From: Streptomyces sp. HD
GTDB lineage: Bacteria; Actinomycetota; Actinomycetes; Streptomycetales; Streptomycetaceae
Assembly (NCBI RefSeq): GCF_028369295.1
Contig: NZ_JAQMYP010000014.1
Location: 62,001-126,000, forward strand
Direction: 5' to 3'
Length of the DNA: 64,000 nt
Position 1 is the stretch's first letter. Each line of letters starts with the position of its first letter. The position numbers and the translations under genes were made by a program. Shown here in pieces: positions 27,701-35,642 of the stretch. The notes under the pieces were generated by a model. The model ran no database searches and had not been told where the DNA came from. It saw only the letters and a list, made by a program, of their open reading frames with translations.

Positions 27701-28330
27701 CAGCCCTGCGACGACGTCCAGGAAGTGCCCGGACAGCCGGGACAGCAGCTGCCACTGACGGTCCATCCGGGACTGCGTGGCCCAGCCGATCAGCATCATG
27801 AAGATCGGGATGAGCGGCAGGGTGCCGACGATGATGGCCGCCGAGACCCAGTCCTCGGTCACGATCCGCGCCAGCACCGCCACCGGCACGACGACCGCGA
27901 GTCCCAGCTGCGGCAGATAGCGCGAGAAGTAGTCGTCGAGGGCGTCAACGCCTCGTGTGGCGAGGGCGACGAGCGATCCGGTCCGCTGTCCGCTCAGCCA
28001 ACCGGGACCCAGCTCGGCCGCCCGCTCCAGCAGCCGCCCCCGCAGCTCCGCCTTCACCGCCGCGCTGGCACGGTGCGCGGCGAGTTCGGTGAGCCAGGCG
28101 ACCACCGCGCGGCCGACCGCGACAGCCGCCAACAGCAGCAGGGGAGTGCGCAGTTCAGCGGCGGACATCCCGTGCTGGAACGCACCCACGACCGCCTCGG
28201 CGATGAGCATCGCCTGCGCGATGACCAGCCCCGCGCCGACCGCGCCCAGACCCACGACCGCGATCAGGAAGAGGCGCGTGGCGCGGGCGTATCGGAGGAG
28301 ACGCGGGTCGATTGGTTTCACGTGAAACAC
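24767..28330 (-). CDS. cydCD: Fused CydD-CydC ABC exporter for cytochrome bd assembly
   Basis: 1187 residues from GTG 28330, a single-chain fusion. Each half has six membrane helices and an ATPase: Walker A GPSGAGKST with signature LSAGQRQRLALAR and Walker B LLLDEPTAALD in the CydD half; GPSGSGKTT, LSGGQRQRLALAR and VLVLDEPAEHLD in the CydC half. A low-complexity Ala/Glu linker joins them. CydDC exports thiols and heme-related reductant needed to mature cytochrome bd. A perfect parS site overlaps the first codons. It lies 4 nt after cydB. Confidence 0.95.
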   Translation of the reverse strand: MFHVKPIDPRLLRYARATRLFLIAVVGLGAVGAGLVIAQAMLIAEAVVGAFQHGMSAAELRTPLLLLAAVAVGRAVVAWLTELAAHRASAAVKAELRGRLLERAAELGPGWLSGQRTGSLVALATRGVDALDDYFSRYLPQLGLAVVVPVAVLARIVTEDWVSAAIIVGTLPLIPIFMMLIGWATQSRMDRQWQLLSRLSGHFLDVVAGLPTLKVFGRAKAQAESIRRITGEYRRATMRTLRIAFISSFALELLSTLSVALVAVTIGMRLVHGEMHLYDGLVILVLAPEAYLPLRQVGAQYHAAAEGLSAAEEIFEVLETPVPVSGTAAMPTGTVSFEFEGVSVRYPGRTADAVTGVSFAVEPGETVALVGPSGAGKSTLLSVLLGFVRPAEGRVLVRGADLAELDLEEWRSRIAWVPQRPHLYAGTIAGNVRLARPDADDAAVRRALGDAGALEFVDALPRGVDTELGEDGAGLSAGQRQRLALARAFLADRPVLLLDEPTAALDGATEAEVVAAVRRLSAGRTVLLVVHRPALLGVADRVVRLAEAVAPDGAAALPKESVEASAEASAGKSAEASVARPNEGGEASGGEAPAEAEAVPRAADARGVLARVRAMSGPRRGRLALALLLGSLALGSAVGLMATSGWLISRASQQPPVLYLMVAVTATRAFGIGRAVFRYAERLVSHDAVLRMLADTRVAVYRRLERLAPAGLCRTRRGDLLSRLVADVDALQDYWLRWLLPAAAAGLVSAGAVGFTTWLLPEAGAVLAVGLLAAGAGVPLVTGAVARRAERRLAPARGVLATRVTDLLTGTAELTVAGALPGRTAEARRADRALTRIASRAATATALGDGLTALVSGLTVAATALVGAQAVADGRLGGVTMAVVVLAPLAAFEAVLGLPLAVQYRQRVRKSAERVHEVLDAPEPVREPERPRQAPASPFPVAVRGLTARHAGQDRDALAGFDLSLEEGRRIAVVGPSGSGKTTLAQVLLRFLDPAAGSYTLGGVDAYALDGDDVRRLVGLCAQDAHLFDSSVRENLLLAKKDATEDELRDALKRARLLDWADGLPDGLDTLVGEHGARLSGGQRQRLALARALLADFPVLVLDEPAEHLDLPTADALTADLLAATEGRTTLLITHRLAGLEAVDEVVVLDQGRVVQRGAFAELAAAEGPLREMVAREEAADLLVGTR
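28315..28328. promoter_or_regulatory. parS ParB site (perfect) over the cydCD start
   Basis: GTTTCACGTGAAAC exactly. On the minus strand it overlaps the GTG start and encodes FHVK, residues 2-5 of CydCD. Confidence 0.9.
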
Positions 28331-28334
28331 ACCC

Positions 28335-29339
28335 TCAGTGCACGGTTTCAGCGATGTGCTGCGTACCGATCCGCTTGCGGAAGACCCAGTATGTCCAGCC
28401 CTGGTAGAGCATGACGATCGGTGTGGCGATGACCGCGCACCAGGTCATGATCTTCAGGGTGTAAGGGCTCGACGAGGCATTGGTGACCGTGAGGCTCCAG
28501 TCCTCATTGAGCGATGACGGCATGACGTTCGGGAAGAGCGCCAGGAAGAGCATCGCCACGGCCGCCACGATGGTGACACCGGAGAAGGCGAACGACCATC
28601 CTTCACGCCCGGCCTGGTTCGCCGCCAGAGCCGCGACCAGCGCCGCAACGGCCACGATGAGGGCAACCAGGCTCTGTCCGTCGCCGTTCTCGACCTGCGT
28701 CCAGAGCAGGAAGATCACGGCCAGGACGGCCGTCGCGAGGCCGACCCACAGCGCCAGCCGCCGCGCCCGCTCCCGGATCTCCCCCACGGTCTTCAGCGCG
28801 GTGAACACCGCACCGTGGAACGTGAACAGCGTCAGCGTCACCAGGCCGCCGAGGAGCGCGTACGGGTTGAGCAGGTCCAGGACGGTGCCGACGTACTCAT
28901 GGCTCCGGTCGAGCTTCACGCCCCGCACGATGTTGGCGAAGGCCACACCCCACAGGAACGCCGGGAGCAGCGAGCACCAGAAGATGGCGTGCTCCCAGTT
29001 GCGCTGCCAGTTCTCCTCGGGCCGCTTCGCCCGGTACTCGAAGGCGACACCCCGGACGATCAGGCAGACCAGGATGAGCAGCAGCGGCAGATAGAAGCCG
29101 GAGAAGAGCGTGGCGTACCACTCGGGGAAGGCGGCGAAGGTGGCACCGCCCGCCGAGAGCAGCCACACCTCGTTGCCGTCCCAGACAGGGCCGATGGTGT
29201 TGATCAGCACCCGCCGCTCGGGCCGGTTGCGGGCGAGCAGCTTGGTGAGGACGCCGACCCCGAAGTCGAAGCCCTCCAGGAAGAAGTAGCCGATCCACAG
29301 GACGGCGATCAGGACGAACCAGACGTCGTGAAGTTCCAT
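28335..29339 (-). CDS. cydB: Cytochrome bd oxidase subunit II
   Basis: 334 residues, eight or nine hydrophobic segments. The family stretch WDGNEVWLLSAGGATFAAFP and the N-terminal GYFFLEGFDFGVG are present. It pairs with CydA in the cytoplasmic membrane to form the quinol oxidase, with high oxygen affinity. 20 nt downstream of cydA and 4 nt before cydCD in one leftward operon. Confidence 0.96.
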   Translation of the reverse strand: MELHDVWFVLIAVLWIGYFFLEGFDFGVGVLTKLLARNRPERRVLINTIGPVWDGNEVWLLSAGGATFAAFPEWYATLFSGFYLPLLLILVCLIVRGVAFEYRAKRPEENWQRNWEHAIFWCSLLPAFLWGVAFANIVRGVKLDRSHEYVGTVLDLLNPYALLGGLVTLTLFTFHGAVFTALKTVGEIRERARRLALWVGLATAVLAVIFLLWTQVENGDGQSLVALIVAVAALVAALAANQAGREGWSFAFSGVTIVAAVAMLFLALFPNVMPSSLNEDWSLTVTNASSSPYTLKIMTWCAVIATPIVMLYQGWTYWVFRKRIGTQHIAETVH

Positions 29340-29359
29340 GACTGTGCAGCTCCCTCGGC

Positions 29360-30868
29360 CTAGTACGAGAAGGCCATCGGCTTGTCGGCGTCTGGGGAGT
29401 CGCCGCCGATCTTCGTGGGCGGGTTCAGGTCGGCCTCGGTCAGCTCGGGCGGGCCGGCCTTGACGTACTTCGCGAGGAGCTTGACCTCGACGACGGCGAG
29501 GATGGCGTAGAGCGCCGTGAAGACGATCATCGAGGTGAGGACCTCGCCCTGAGAGACGCCGGGGGAGACCGCGTCACGGGTGCGCAGGACGCCGTAGACG
29601 ACCCAGGGCTGGCGGCCCATCTCGGTGAAGATCCAGCCCCAGGAGTTGGCGATCAGCGGGAAGGCGAGGGTCCAGATGGCGATCCGCCAGTACCACTTGG
29701 TCAGCTTCGGGCCGAGTGCCTTCTTCGGGAGCAGCACCAGATGCGGTACCTCGTCGTCACCGACCCTGAGGTGCTGCGGCAGCATGAACTTCTTGCGGGT
29801 CAGCCAGAGTCCGATCAGGCCGATGGTGAACGACGCCATGCCGAAGCCGATCATCCAGCGGAAGCCCCAGTAGGCGACGGGGATGTTGGGCCGGTAGTCA
29901 CCGGGACCGTACTTCTCCTGCTCGGCCTTGTTGATGTCGTTGATGCCGGGGACGTACGAGGTGAAGTCGTCCTTGGCCAGGAAGGACAGCAGGCCCGGGA
30001 TCTCTATGGCGACCTTGTTGTGGCCCTTGTCGACGTCACCTACGGCGAAGACCGAGAAGGGCGCCGGCTCCTCGCCGTCCCACAGCGCCTCGGCCGCGGC
30101 CATCTTCATCGGCTGCTGCTCGTACATGATCTTGCCGAGTACGTCGCCGCTGATCGCGGTGAGCATGCCGCCGATGACGACGGTGACCAGGCCGAGCCGC
30201 AGCGAGGTCTTCATCTCGCGGATGTGCTTCTTGCGCAGCAGGTGGAAGGCGGAGATGCCGACCATGAACGCGCCACCGGTGAGGAAGGCCGCGGAGAGGG
30301 TGTGGAAGGCCTGGGCCAGGGCGGTGTTCTGGGTCAGCACGAGCCAGAAGTCCGTGAGCTCGGCGCGCCCCTTCGCCTCGTTGATCCGGTAGCCGACGGG
30401 GTGCTGCATCCACGAGTTGGCCGCGAGGATGAAGTACGCCGACAGGATCGTGCCGATGGAGACCATCCACATACAGGCCAGGTGGATCTTCTTCGGCAGC
30501 TTGTCCCAGCCGAAGATCCACAGCCCGATGAAGGTGGACTCGAAGAAGAAGGCGATCAGCGCCTCGAAGGCGAGCGGGGCACCGAAGACGTCACCGACGA
30601 AGCGCGAGTAGTCGGACCAGTTCATGCCGAACTGGAACTCCTGCACGATGCCGGTGACCACACCCATCGCGATGTTGATCAGGAAGAGCTTGCCCCAGAA
30701 CTTCGTCGCTCTGAGGTACTTCTCCTTCTCCGTGCGCACCCAGGCGGTCTGCAGCCCGGCCGTGAGGGCGGCCAGCGAGATCGTCAGGGGGACGAACAGA
30801 AAGTGGTAGACGGTGGTGATACCGAACTGCCAGCGCGCCAGAGTCTCCGGCGCCAAAGCCAGGTCCAC
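29360..30868 (-). CDS. cydA: Cytochrome bd oxidase subunit I
   Basis: 502 residues from GTG 30868. It carries the hemes and the quinol site. The N-terminal heme ligand His lies in TTVYHFLFVPL, and the family GRQPW motif is in MGRQPWVVYGVLRT. The Q loop appears short, as in Gram-positive CydA. First gene of cydA-cydB-cydCD, with a Rex-type operator about 23 nt upstream of the start. Confidence 0.97.
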   Translation of the reverse strand: MDLALAPETLARWQFGITTVYHFLFVPLTISLAALTAGLQTAWVRTEKEKYLRATKFWGKLFLINIAMGVVTGIVQEFQFGMNWSDYSRFVGDVFGAPLAFEALIAFFFESTFIGLWIFGWDKLPKKIHLACMWMVSIGTILSAYFILAANSWMQHPVGYRINEAKGRAELTDFWLVLTQNTALAQAFHTLSAAFLTGGAFMVGISAFHLLRKKHIREMKTSLRLGLVTVVIGGMLTAISGDVLGKIMYEQQPMKMAAAEALWDGEEPAPFSVFAVGDVDKGHNKVAIEIPGLLSFLAKDDFTSYVPGINDINKAEQEKYGPGDYRPNIPVAYWGFRWMIGFGMASFTIGLIGLWLTRKKFMLPQHLRVGDDEVPHLVLLPKKALGPKLTKWYWRIAIWTLAFPLIANSWGWIFTEMGRQPWVVYGVLRTRDAVSPGVSQGEVLTSMIVFTALYAILAVVEVKLLAKYVKAGPPELTEADLNPPTKIGGDSPDADKPMAFSY

Positions 30869-30890
30869 GTCGCCGCTCCTTACCTACGCT

Positions 30891-30906
30891 TGTGAAAGCG
30901 TTCACA
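30891..30906 (-). promoter_or_regulatory. Rex operator (ROP) upstream of cydA
   Basis: TGTGAAAGCGTTCACA matches the Streptomyces Rex consensus TGTGAACNNNTTCACA at every fixed position but one. In S. coelicolor the redox sensor Rex represses the cyd operon through such a site and releases it when NADH rises. The location right upstream of the start fits repression by blocking the promoter. Confidence 0.88.
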
Positions 30907-30985
30907 TTCACAAGCAATTATGCAGCACGGACCTTTCCAGCCACGAAGGGGGGTCCCTCATTCAGCTCAACCCCTTGGCGCGAAC

Positions 30986-31002
30986 TTCAACACATTGTTG
31001 AA
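30986..31002. promoter_or_regulatory. Inverted repeat just before the cyclophilin-like gene
   Basis: Arms TTCAACA and TGTTGAA with a 3-nt centre end 8 nt before ATG 31011. It is a candidate repressor operator covering the translation start region. No matching regulator is evident nearby. Confidence 0.45.
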
Positions 31003-31010
31003 TCTCCTGC

Positions 31011-31403
31011 ATGCAGACTCAGACATCGCTCCACATACTGATCTCCTGGCCCGCCGGACACCTCACCGCTGTCCTGGACGACACCCCGACCGCACAAGCC
31101 CTCGCCAAGGCCCTGCCACTCGCCTCAACCGCCCACACCTGGGGCGAGGAGGTGTACTTCGACACGGGAGTGTCCGTTTCACGTGAAACGGATGCCCGGC
31201 AGGTCGTGGAGCCGGGCACGGTCGCCTTCTGGACCGACGGAGACGCACTTGCGCTCCCCTACGGACCCACGCCGATCTCGCGAGGCGACGAGTGCCGCCT
31301 CGCGAGCCCGTGCAATGTCCTGGGCCGCATCGACGGCGACCCCCGCCTGCTGTCCACGGTCCGCGACGGCGACCCCGTACGCGTGGAACTCGTGGACGCC
31401 TGA
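31011..31403 (+). CDS. Cyclophilin-like fold protein
   Basis: 130 residues, similar to the TM1367-type cyclophilin-like family (LTAVLDDTPTAQALAKALP, WGEEVYFDT, ALALPYGPTPIS, SPCNVLGRIDGD). The fold is known, the activity is not; true prolyl isomerase residues are absent in this family. A perfect parS site lies inside (31176-31189), encoding VSRE. No strong ribosome site precedes the ATG, so it may be leaderless. Confidence 0.75.
   Translation: MQTQTSLHILISWPAGHLTAVLDDTPTAQALAKALPLASTAHTWGEEVYFDTGVSVSRETDARQVVEPGTVAFWTDGDALALPYGPTPISRGDECRLASPCNVLGRIDGDPRLLSTVRDGDPVRVELVDA
31176..31189. promoter_or_regulatory. parS ParB site (perfect) in the cyclophilin-like gene
   Basis: GTTTCACGTGAAAC exactly, inside coding sequence. 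Confidence 0.9.
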
Positions 31404-31452
31404 GCACACTTGAGCGCTGAGGCGCTTGCCACTTGAGCGTGCCTGCGGAGCC

Positions 31453-32532
31453 CTACAGCTCCTTCCGGAACCCTTCCGCCACCTTCAGGAAGATGTCGTT
31501 CGCCTCGGCCTCTCCGACCGTCACGCGCACACCCTCGCCCGGGAACGGTCGGACCACCACGCCGGCCTGCTCACACGCCTGCGCGAAGGCGACCGTGCGC
31601 TCCCCCAGCCGCAGCCACACGAAGTTGGCCTGGGTCTCCGGCACCGTCCAGCCCTGGGCGCGCAGCCCGTCGACCACACGGGCGCGCTCGCACACCAACG
31701 AGCCGACCCGGCCGAGCAGTTCGTCCTCGGCACGCAGCGAGGCGATGGCCGCTTCCTGCGCGAGCTGGCTCACGCCGAAGGGCACGGCCGTCTTGCGCAG
31801 CGCCGCCGCGACCGGCTCATGGGCGATCGCGAAACCGACCCGGAGACCGGCCAGGCCGTACGCCTTGGAGAAGGTCCGCAGGACACAGACGTTCGGCCGC
31901 TCACGGTAGATCTCCACACCGTCCGGCACCTCGGCATCGCGGATGAACTCGCGGTACGCCTCGTCCAGCACCACCAGGACGTCGTTCGGCACCCGGTCGA
32001 GGAACCGCTCCAGCTCGGCCCTCTTCACCACCGTGCCCGTCGGGTTGTTGGGGTTGCATACGAAGATCAGCCTGGTCCGCTCGGTGATGGCGGCGGCCAT
32101 CGCGTCCAGGTCGTGCACATCCCCCGCCGTCAGCGGCACCCGCACCGAGGTGGCGCCGCTGATCTGCGTGATGATCGGGTACGCCTCGAAGGAGCGCCAG
32201 GCGTAGATGACCTCGTCCCCCGGGCCGGAGGTGGCCTGCAGCAGCTGCTGGGCGACGCCGACCGAGCCGGTGCCTGTGGCCAGATGGGAGGCCGGGACGC
32301 CGAAGCGCTCGGACAGCTCGTTCATCAGCCCCGTGCACATCATGTCCGGGTAGCGGTTGAAGGACGAAGCGGCGACCGTCACGGACTCCATCACGCCGGG
32401 CAGCGGCGGATAGGGGTTCTCGTTGGAGGAGAGCTTGTAGGCCACCGGGCCACCGACCGCGGCAGGCTTGCCCGGCTTGTAGGTAGGGATACCCTCCAGC
32501 TCGGCGCGCAGCTTGGGGCTCGTCTCGCTCAC
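31453..32532 (-). CDS. hisC: Histidinol-phosphate aminotransferase
   Basis: 359 residues from GTG 32532, preceded by GAGGAGG 7 nt away; the earlier in-frame start lacks a ribosome site. Fold type I PLP enzyme: substrate segment LSSNENPYPP, CNPNNPTGT, LDEAYREF and the PLP lysine in TFSKAYGLAGLRVGF. It converts imidazole-acetol phosphate to histidinol phosphate. It is away from the main his operon, as is common for a second HisC/aromatic aminotransferase; some of these prefer phenylalanine. Confidence 0.9.
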   Translation of the reverse strand: MSETSPKLRAELEGIPTYKPGKPAAVGGPVAYKLSSNENPYPPLPGVMESVTVAASSFNRYPDMMCTGLMNELSERFGVPASHLATGTGSVGVAQQLLQATSGPGDEVIYAWRSFEAYPIITQISGATSVRVPLTAGDVHDLDAMAAAITERTRLIFVCNPNNPTGTVVKRAELERFLDRVPNDVLVVLDEAYREFIRDAEVPDGVEIYRERPNVCVLRTFSKAYGLAGLRVGFAIAHEPVAAALRKTAVPFGVSQLAQEAAIASLRAEDELLGRVGSLVCERARVVDGLRAQGWTVPETQANFVWLRLGERTVAFAQACEQAGVVVRPFPGEGVRVTVGEAEANDIFLKVAEGFRKEL

Positions 32533-32960
32533 CGCAGTCCTCCTCGCGACCACCGGCGGCCCATCATCACCGCCGGCTCCAATACTTCTCACCTTATGAG
32601 GATTCCGCGCCGATGCGTACAGGTGCGGCGCCCTCGACTGCAGACCTCTTCCGTCACACCTGCATCAGGGGCATCACCGTACGAAGGCGTACGAATCGAG
32701 GGGCGCGCCACACATATATCTACGCGCCGGTGGCTCGCGCCGTGGCGCGCATCCCTCGTGAAGGTGAGTTGAGACCTCTTCGAAACATCGTGCACTTGGC
32801 AGGCCCATGCGTGCCGACAAGTCAGGTCTTGCCATTGGATCGTTCAACTCCCTTGATTTCCAAGGAATTTGATGCCTGATGACCTTGCAGAAACGTGCCT
32901 GTCAACGGGTGCATATGCGTCCGCACTACCCCACCGCATGAGCCCTACTATCGGCTCGCC
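32533..32960. promoter_or_regulatory. 428-nt divergent gap between hisC and lacI-type gene
   Basis: No frame with convincing codon bias. It is lower in G+C than its surroundings. Visible items: a direct repeat CGTACGAAGG-CGTACGAA near 32678-32695 and a small hairpin CCTTG-ATTTC-CAAGG around 32853. It must hold promoters for both genes. Confidence 0.4.
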
Positions 32961-34073
32961 ATGACAGCAGCAGGGAAGCACCAGGTGAGCCGCGCGGAAA
33001 CCTCACGCCGAGGCAGTCGGCCCGGACGGGCGGGGATCAGAGATGTGGCCGCCGCTGCCGGAGTCTCCATCACTACCGTCTCCGACGCCCTCAACGGCAA
33101 GGGCAGGCTCCCCGACGCCACCCGACGCCATGTCCGAGAGGTCGCCGACCGGCTGGGCTACCGGCCCTCGGCCGCCGCTCGCACGCTCCGTACCGGCAAA
33201 TCGGGCCTGATCGGCCTGACCGTGACGACGTACGGGGATGAACCTTTCACCTTCACCGAGTTCGCGTACTTCGCCGAGATGGCCCGCGCGGCCACGTCGG
33301 CCGCGCTCGCCCGCGGCTACGCCCTCGTGATCCTCCCCGCGACGTCGCGCCACGATGTCTGGTCGAACGTCGCCCTCGACGGCACGGTCGTCATCGACCC
33401 GTCCGACCACGACCCGGTCGTAAGCGAGCTGGTCAAACAGGGCCTGCCGGTCGTCTCCGACGGACGCCCGGCCGGCTCGCTCCCGGTCACCGCCTGGGTC
33501 GACAACGACCACGAGGCCGCCGTACTCGGCATCCTCGACCATCTGGCCGACGCGGGAGCCCGCCGGATCGGTCTGCTGACGGGCACCACGACGGACACGT
33601 ACACCCATCTGTCGACCACCGCGTATCTGCGCTGGTGCGAGCGGGTCGGCCAGGACCCGGTGTACGAGGCCTACCCGGCGCACGACCCGTGCGCCGGCGC
33701 CGTCGCCGCGGACCGGCTGCTCGCCCGCCCCGACCGGCCCGACGCCGTCTACGGCCTGTTCGACCCGAACGGCACCGACCTGCTCGCCGCCGCCCGTCGC
33801 TACGGCCTGCGCGTACCGGACGACCTGCTTCTGGTCTGCTGCAGCGAGTCCACCGTGTACGCCAACACCGAGCCGCCCATCACCACGCTCTCCCTGAAGC
33901 CGCGCCGCATCGGCACGGCCGTGGTCCAGCTCCTCATCGACGCGATCGAAGGGCTGGAGTCGGACGAGCCGCTGCAGCAGGTGATACCGACCGAGCTGAT
34001 CGTGCGTACCTCGTCCCAGCGACGACCGCCGCGTACGACAGTCAGCCCGCCCCGGTCTCCCGAGGACCGTTAG
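32961..34073 (+). CDS. LacI family transcriptional regulator
   Basis: 370 residues from ATG 32961. The HTH (about residues 25-75) reads IRDVAAAAGVSITTVSDALNG with the hinge RPSAAARTLRTGKSGLIG, then a periplasmic-binding-like ligand domain to about 350. No sugar operon lies nearby, so the ligand and targets are unknown. The N-terminal 20 residues are basic and variable. Confidence 0.9.
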   Translation: MTAAGKHQVSRAETSRRGSRPGRAGIRDVAAAAGVSITTVSDALNGKGRLPDATRRHVREVADRLGYRPSAAARTLRTGKSGLIGLTVTTYGDEPFTFTEFAYFAEMARAATSAALARGYALVILPATSRHDVWSNVALDGTVVIDPSDHDPVVSELVKQGLPVVSDGRPAGSLPVTAWVDNDHEAAVLGILDHLADAGARRIGLLTGTTTDTYTHLSTTAYLRWCERVGQDPVYEAYPAHDPCAGAVAADRLLARPDRPDAVYGLFDPNGTDLLAAARRYGLRVPDDLLLVCCSESTVYANTEPPITTLSLKPRRIGTAVVQLLIDAIEGLESDEPLQQVIPTELIVRTSSQRRPPRTTVSPPRSPEDR

Positions 34074-34360
34074 AAGCAGGTCGGGGGAGATGGCAGCGGC
34101 AGGTCGGCGGAGGGCTGAGAGCAGCTCCGGGAGCGTCGAGAACAGGTCGAGGGGCGACGAGGAGCACGGTCGTCGGACGGCCTAAGCCCGGCTCAATCGG
34201 GGCGAAAGCCGCGGTGGACAGGAGTCCTGCTCCGATTCACCACCCCTGGGTCATCACATGGCGCGATCGGCATTCCTATGATGGGCCCACGACACCCACG
34301 GGCCGCTGCGACCAGGCAGTCCGATGCGGTGCAGCTGCGGCGCGATGGTGGAGGGGTCTG
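34074..34360 (+). other. Gap with no gene seen
   Basis: 287 nt, rich in AGGTCG/GGAG-like purine runs in its first half. It ends with the ribosome site GGAGGGG about 6 nt before ATG 34361. Confidence 0.4.
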
Positions 34361-35437
34361 ATGACTCAGGGGGCCGGTCAGGGACCCGAGGTGGAGCGGA
34401 CGGCGACGTTGCGCGACTTCCGGGTGCCCGCGTACGTCCACGAGACCGGTCCGTACGCCCACAGCATGCTCCCGGGCGAGGTCGCCCCGGCCCTCGCCGA
34501 GACGTATCCGGAGGAGTACACACCGACGCAGCGCGACCTGCCCGTCATCAACCGCGGTGACACGGTTCAGGTGCATGTCGACCCCGCCGCCCTGCCGGTC
34601 CCGCAGTCGACGGACGCTCCCGGCCCGCTGTTCGTGGTCGGCGACGTGCACGGCTACCTCGACGAGTTGGTGGCCGCTCTCCAGGAGAAGGGCCTGATCG
34701 ACTCGGCGGGGAACTGGTGCGCGGGCACCGCCCGGCTGTGGTTCCTCGGCGACTTCACCGACCGCGGCCCGGACGGCATCGGCGTCATCGACCTCGTGAT
34801 GCGGCTGTCCGCGGAGGCCGCCGCGGCAGGCGGCTACTGCAAGGCCCTCATGGGCAACCACGAGCTGTTGCTGATCGGTGCCAAGCGGTACGGCGACACC
34901 CCCGTCAACTCCGGCGCGGGCACCGCCACCTTCCAGGCGGCCTGGCTGCTCAACGGCGGCCAGAAGACCGACATGGACCGTCTCCAGGACCACCACATGC
35001 AGTGGATGGCGCGGCTGGACGCCATGGAGGAGGTCGACGGGCATCTGCTCGTGCACTCGGACACCACCGCCTATCTCGACTACGGCGACTCGATCGAGGC
35101 GGTCAACGACACCGTCCGCGAGACGCTCACCCGCAACGACGCCGACGAAGTCTGGGATCTCTTCCGCAAGTTCACCAAGCGCTTCTCCTTCCGCGACCAG
35201 GGCGGCGCCGACCATGTGCGTTCCCTGCTCGATACGTACGGCGGCACCCGCATCGTTCACGGCCACAGCCCTATTCCGTACCTGCTGGGCGAGGTCGGCT
35301 CCGAGGAGACCGAGGACAGCACCGGGCCCCTCATCGAGGGACCGCACGTCTACGCCGAAGGCCTCGCCATCGCGATGGACGGCGGCGTGACCATGGCCGG
35401 AAAGCTGCTGGTCCAGCAACTCCCCCTGGATATCTGA
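34361..35437 (+). CDS. Metallophosphoesterase (PPP-like)
   Basis: 358 residues. The calcineurin-like motifs are all visible: GDVHGY, GDFTDRGPDG, GNHELLL, a metal His in VHSDTT and VHGHSPIPY, as in bacterial serine/threonine or symmetrical-tetraphosphatase-type enzymes. An N-terminal 85-residue region precedes the catalytic domain and may position substrate. GGAGGGG precedes the ATG. Protein or nucleotide phosphatase activity cannot be told apart here. Confidence 0.85.
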   Translation: MTQGAGQGPEVERTATLRDFRVPAYVHETGPYAHSMLPGEVAPALAETYPEEYTPTQRDLPVINRGDTVQVHVDPAALPVPQSTDAPGPLFVVGDVHGYLDELVAALQEKGLIDSAGNWCAGTARLWFLGDFTDRGPDGIGVIDLVMRLSAEAAAAGGYCKALMGNHELLLIGAKRYGDTPVNSGAGTATFQAAWLLNGGQKTDMDRLQDHHMQWMARLDAMEEVDGHLLVHSDTTAYLDYGDSIEAVNDTVRETLTRNDADEVWDLFRKFTKRFSFRDQGGADHVRSLLDTYGGTRIVHGHSPIPYLLGEVGSEETEDSTGPLIEGPHVYAEGLAIAMDGGVTMAGKLLVQQLPLDI

Positions 35438-35642
35438 ACGTTCATCGGGCAGACGTCCCTCCATCTCCATCACACAGCGGCGGAGGACGGCGCAGGCCAG
35501 GGCCCAATTTTGGCAAACCCCCTGTCACCGTGTGCCGTCACCGCTCTACCATCGGCTTATCCGTAGCAGGCTCCCCTCCGTTTCTGCCCGACGGCTCGTT
35601 GCCATGCGAGCCCCAAGCCCTACGGAGCATCGGGGGATGCAC

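Noticed and set aside
32613..32879. 88-codon frame in the hisC-lacI gap
   Set aside because: Third-position G+C is low and the product is basic and featureless; unlikely to be a gene.
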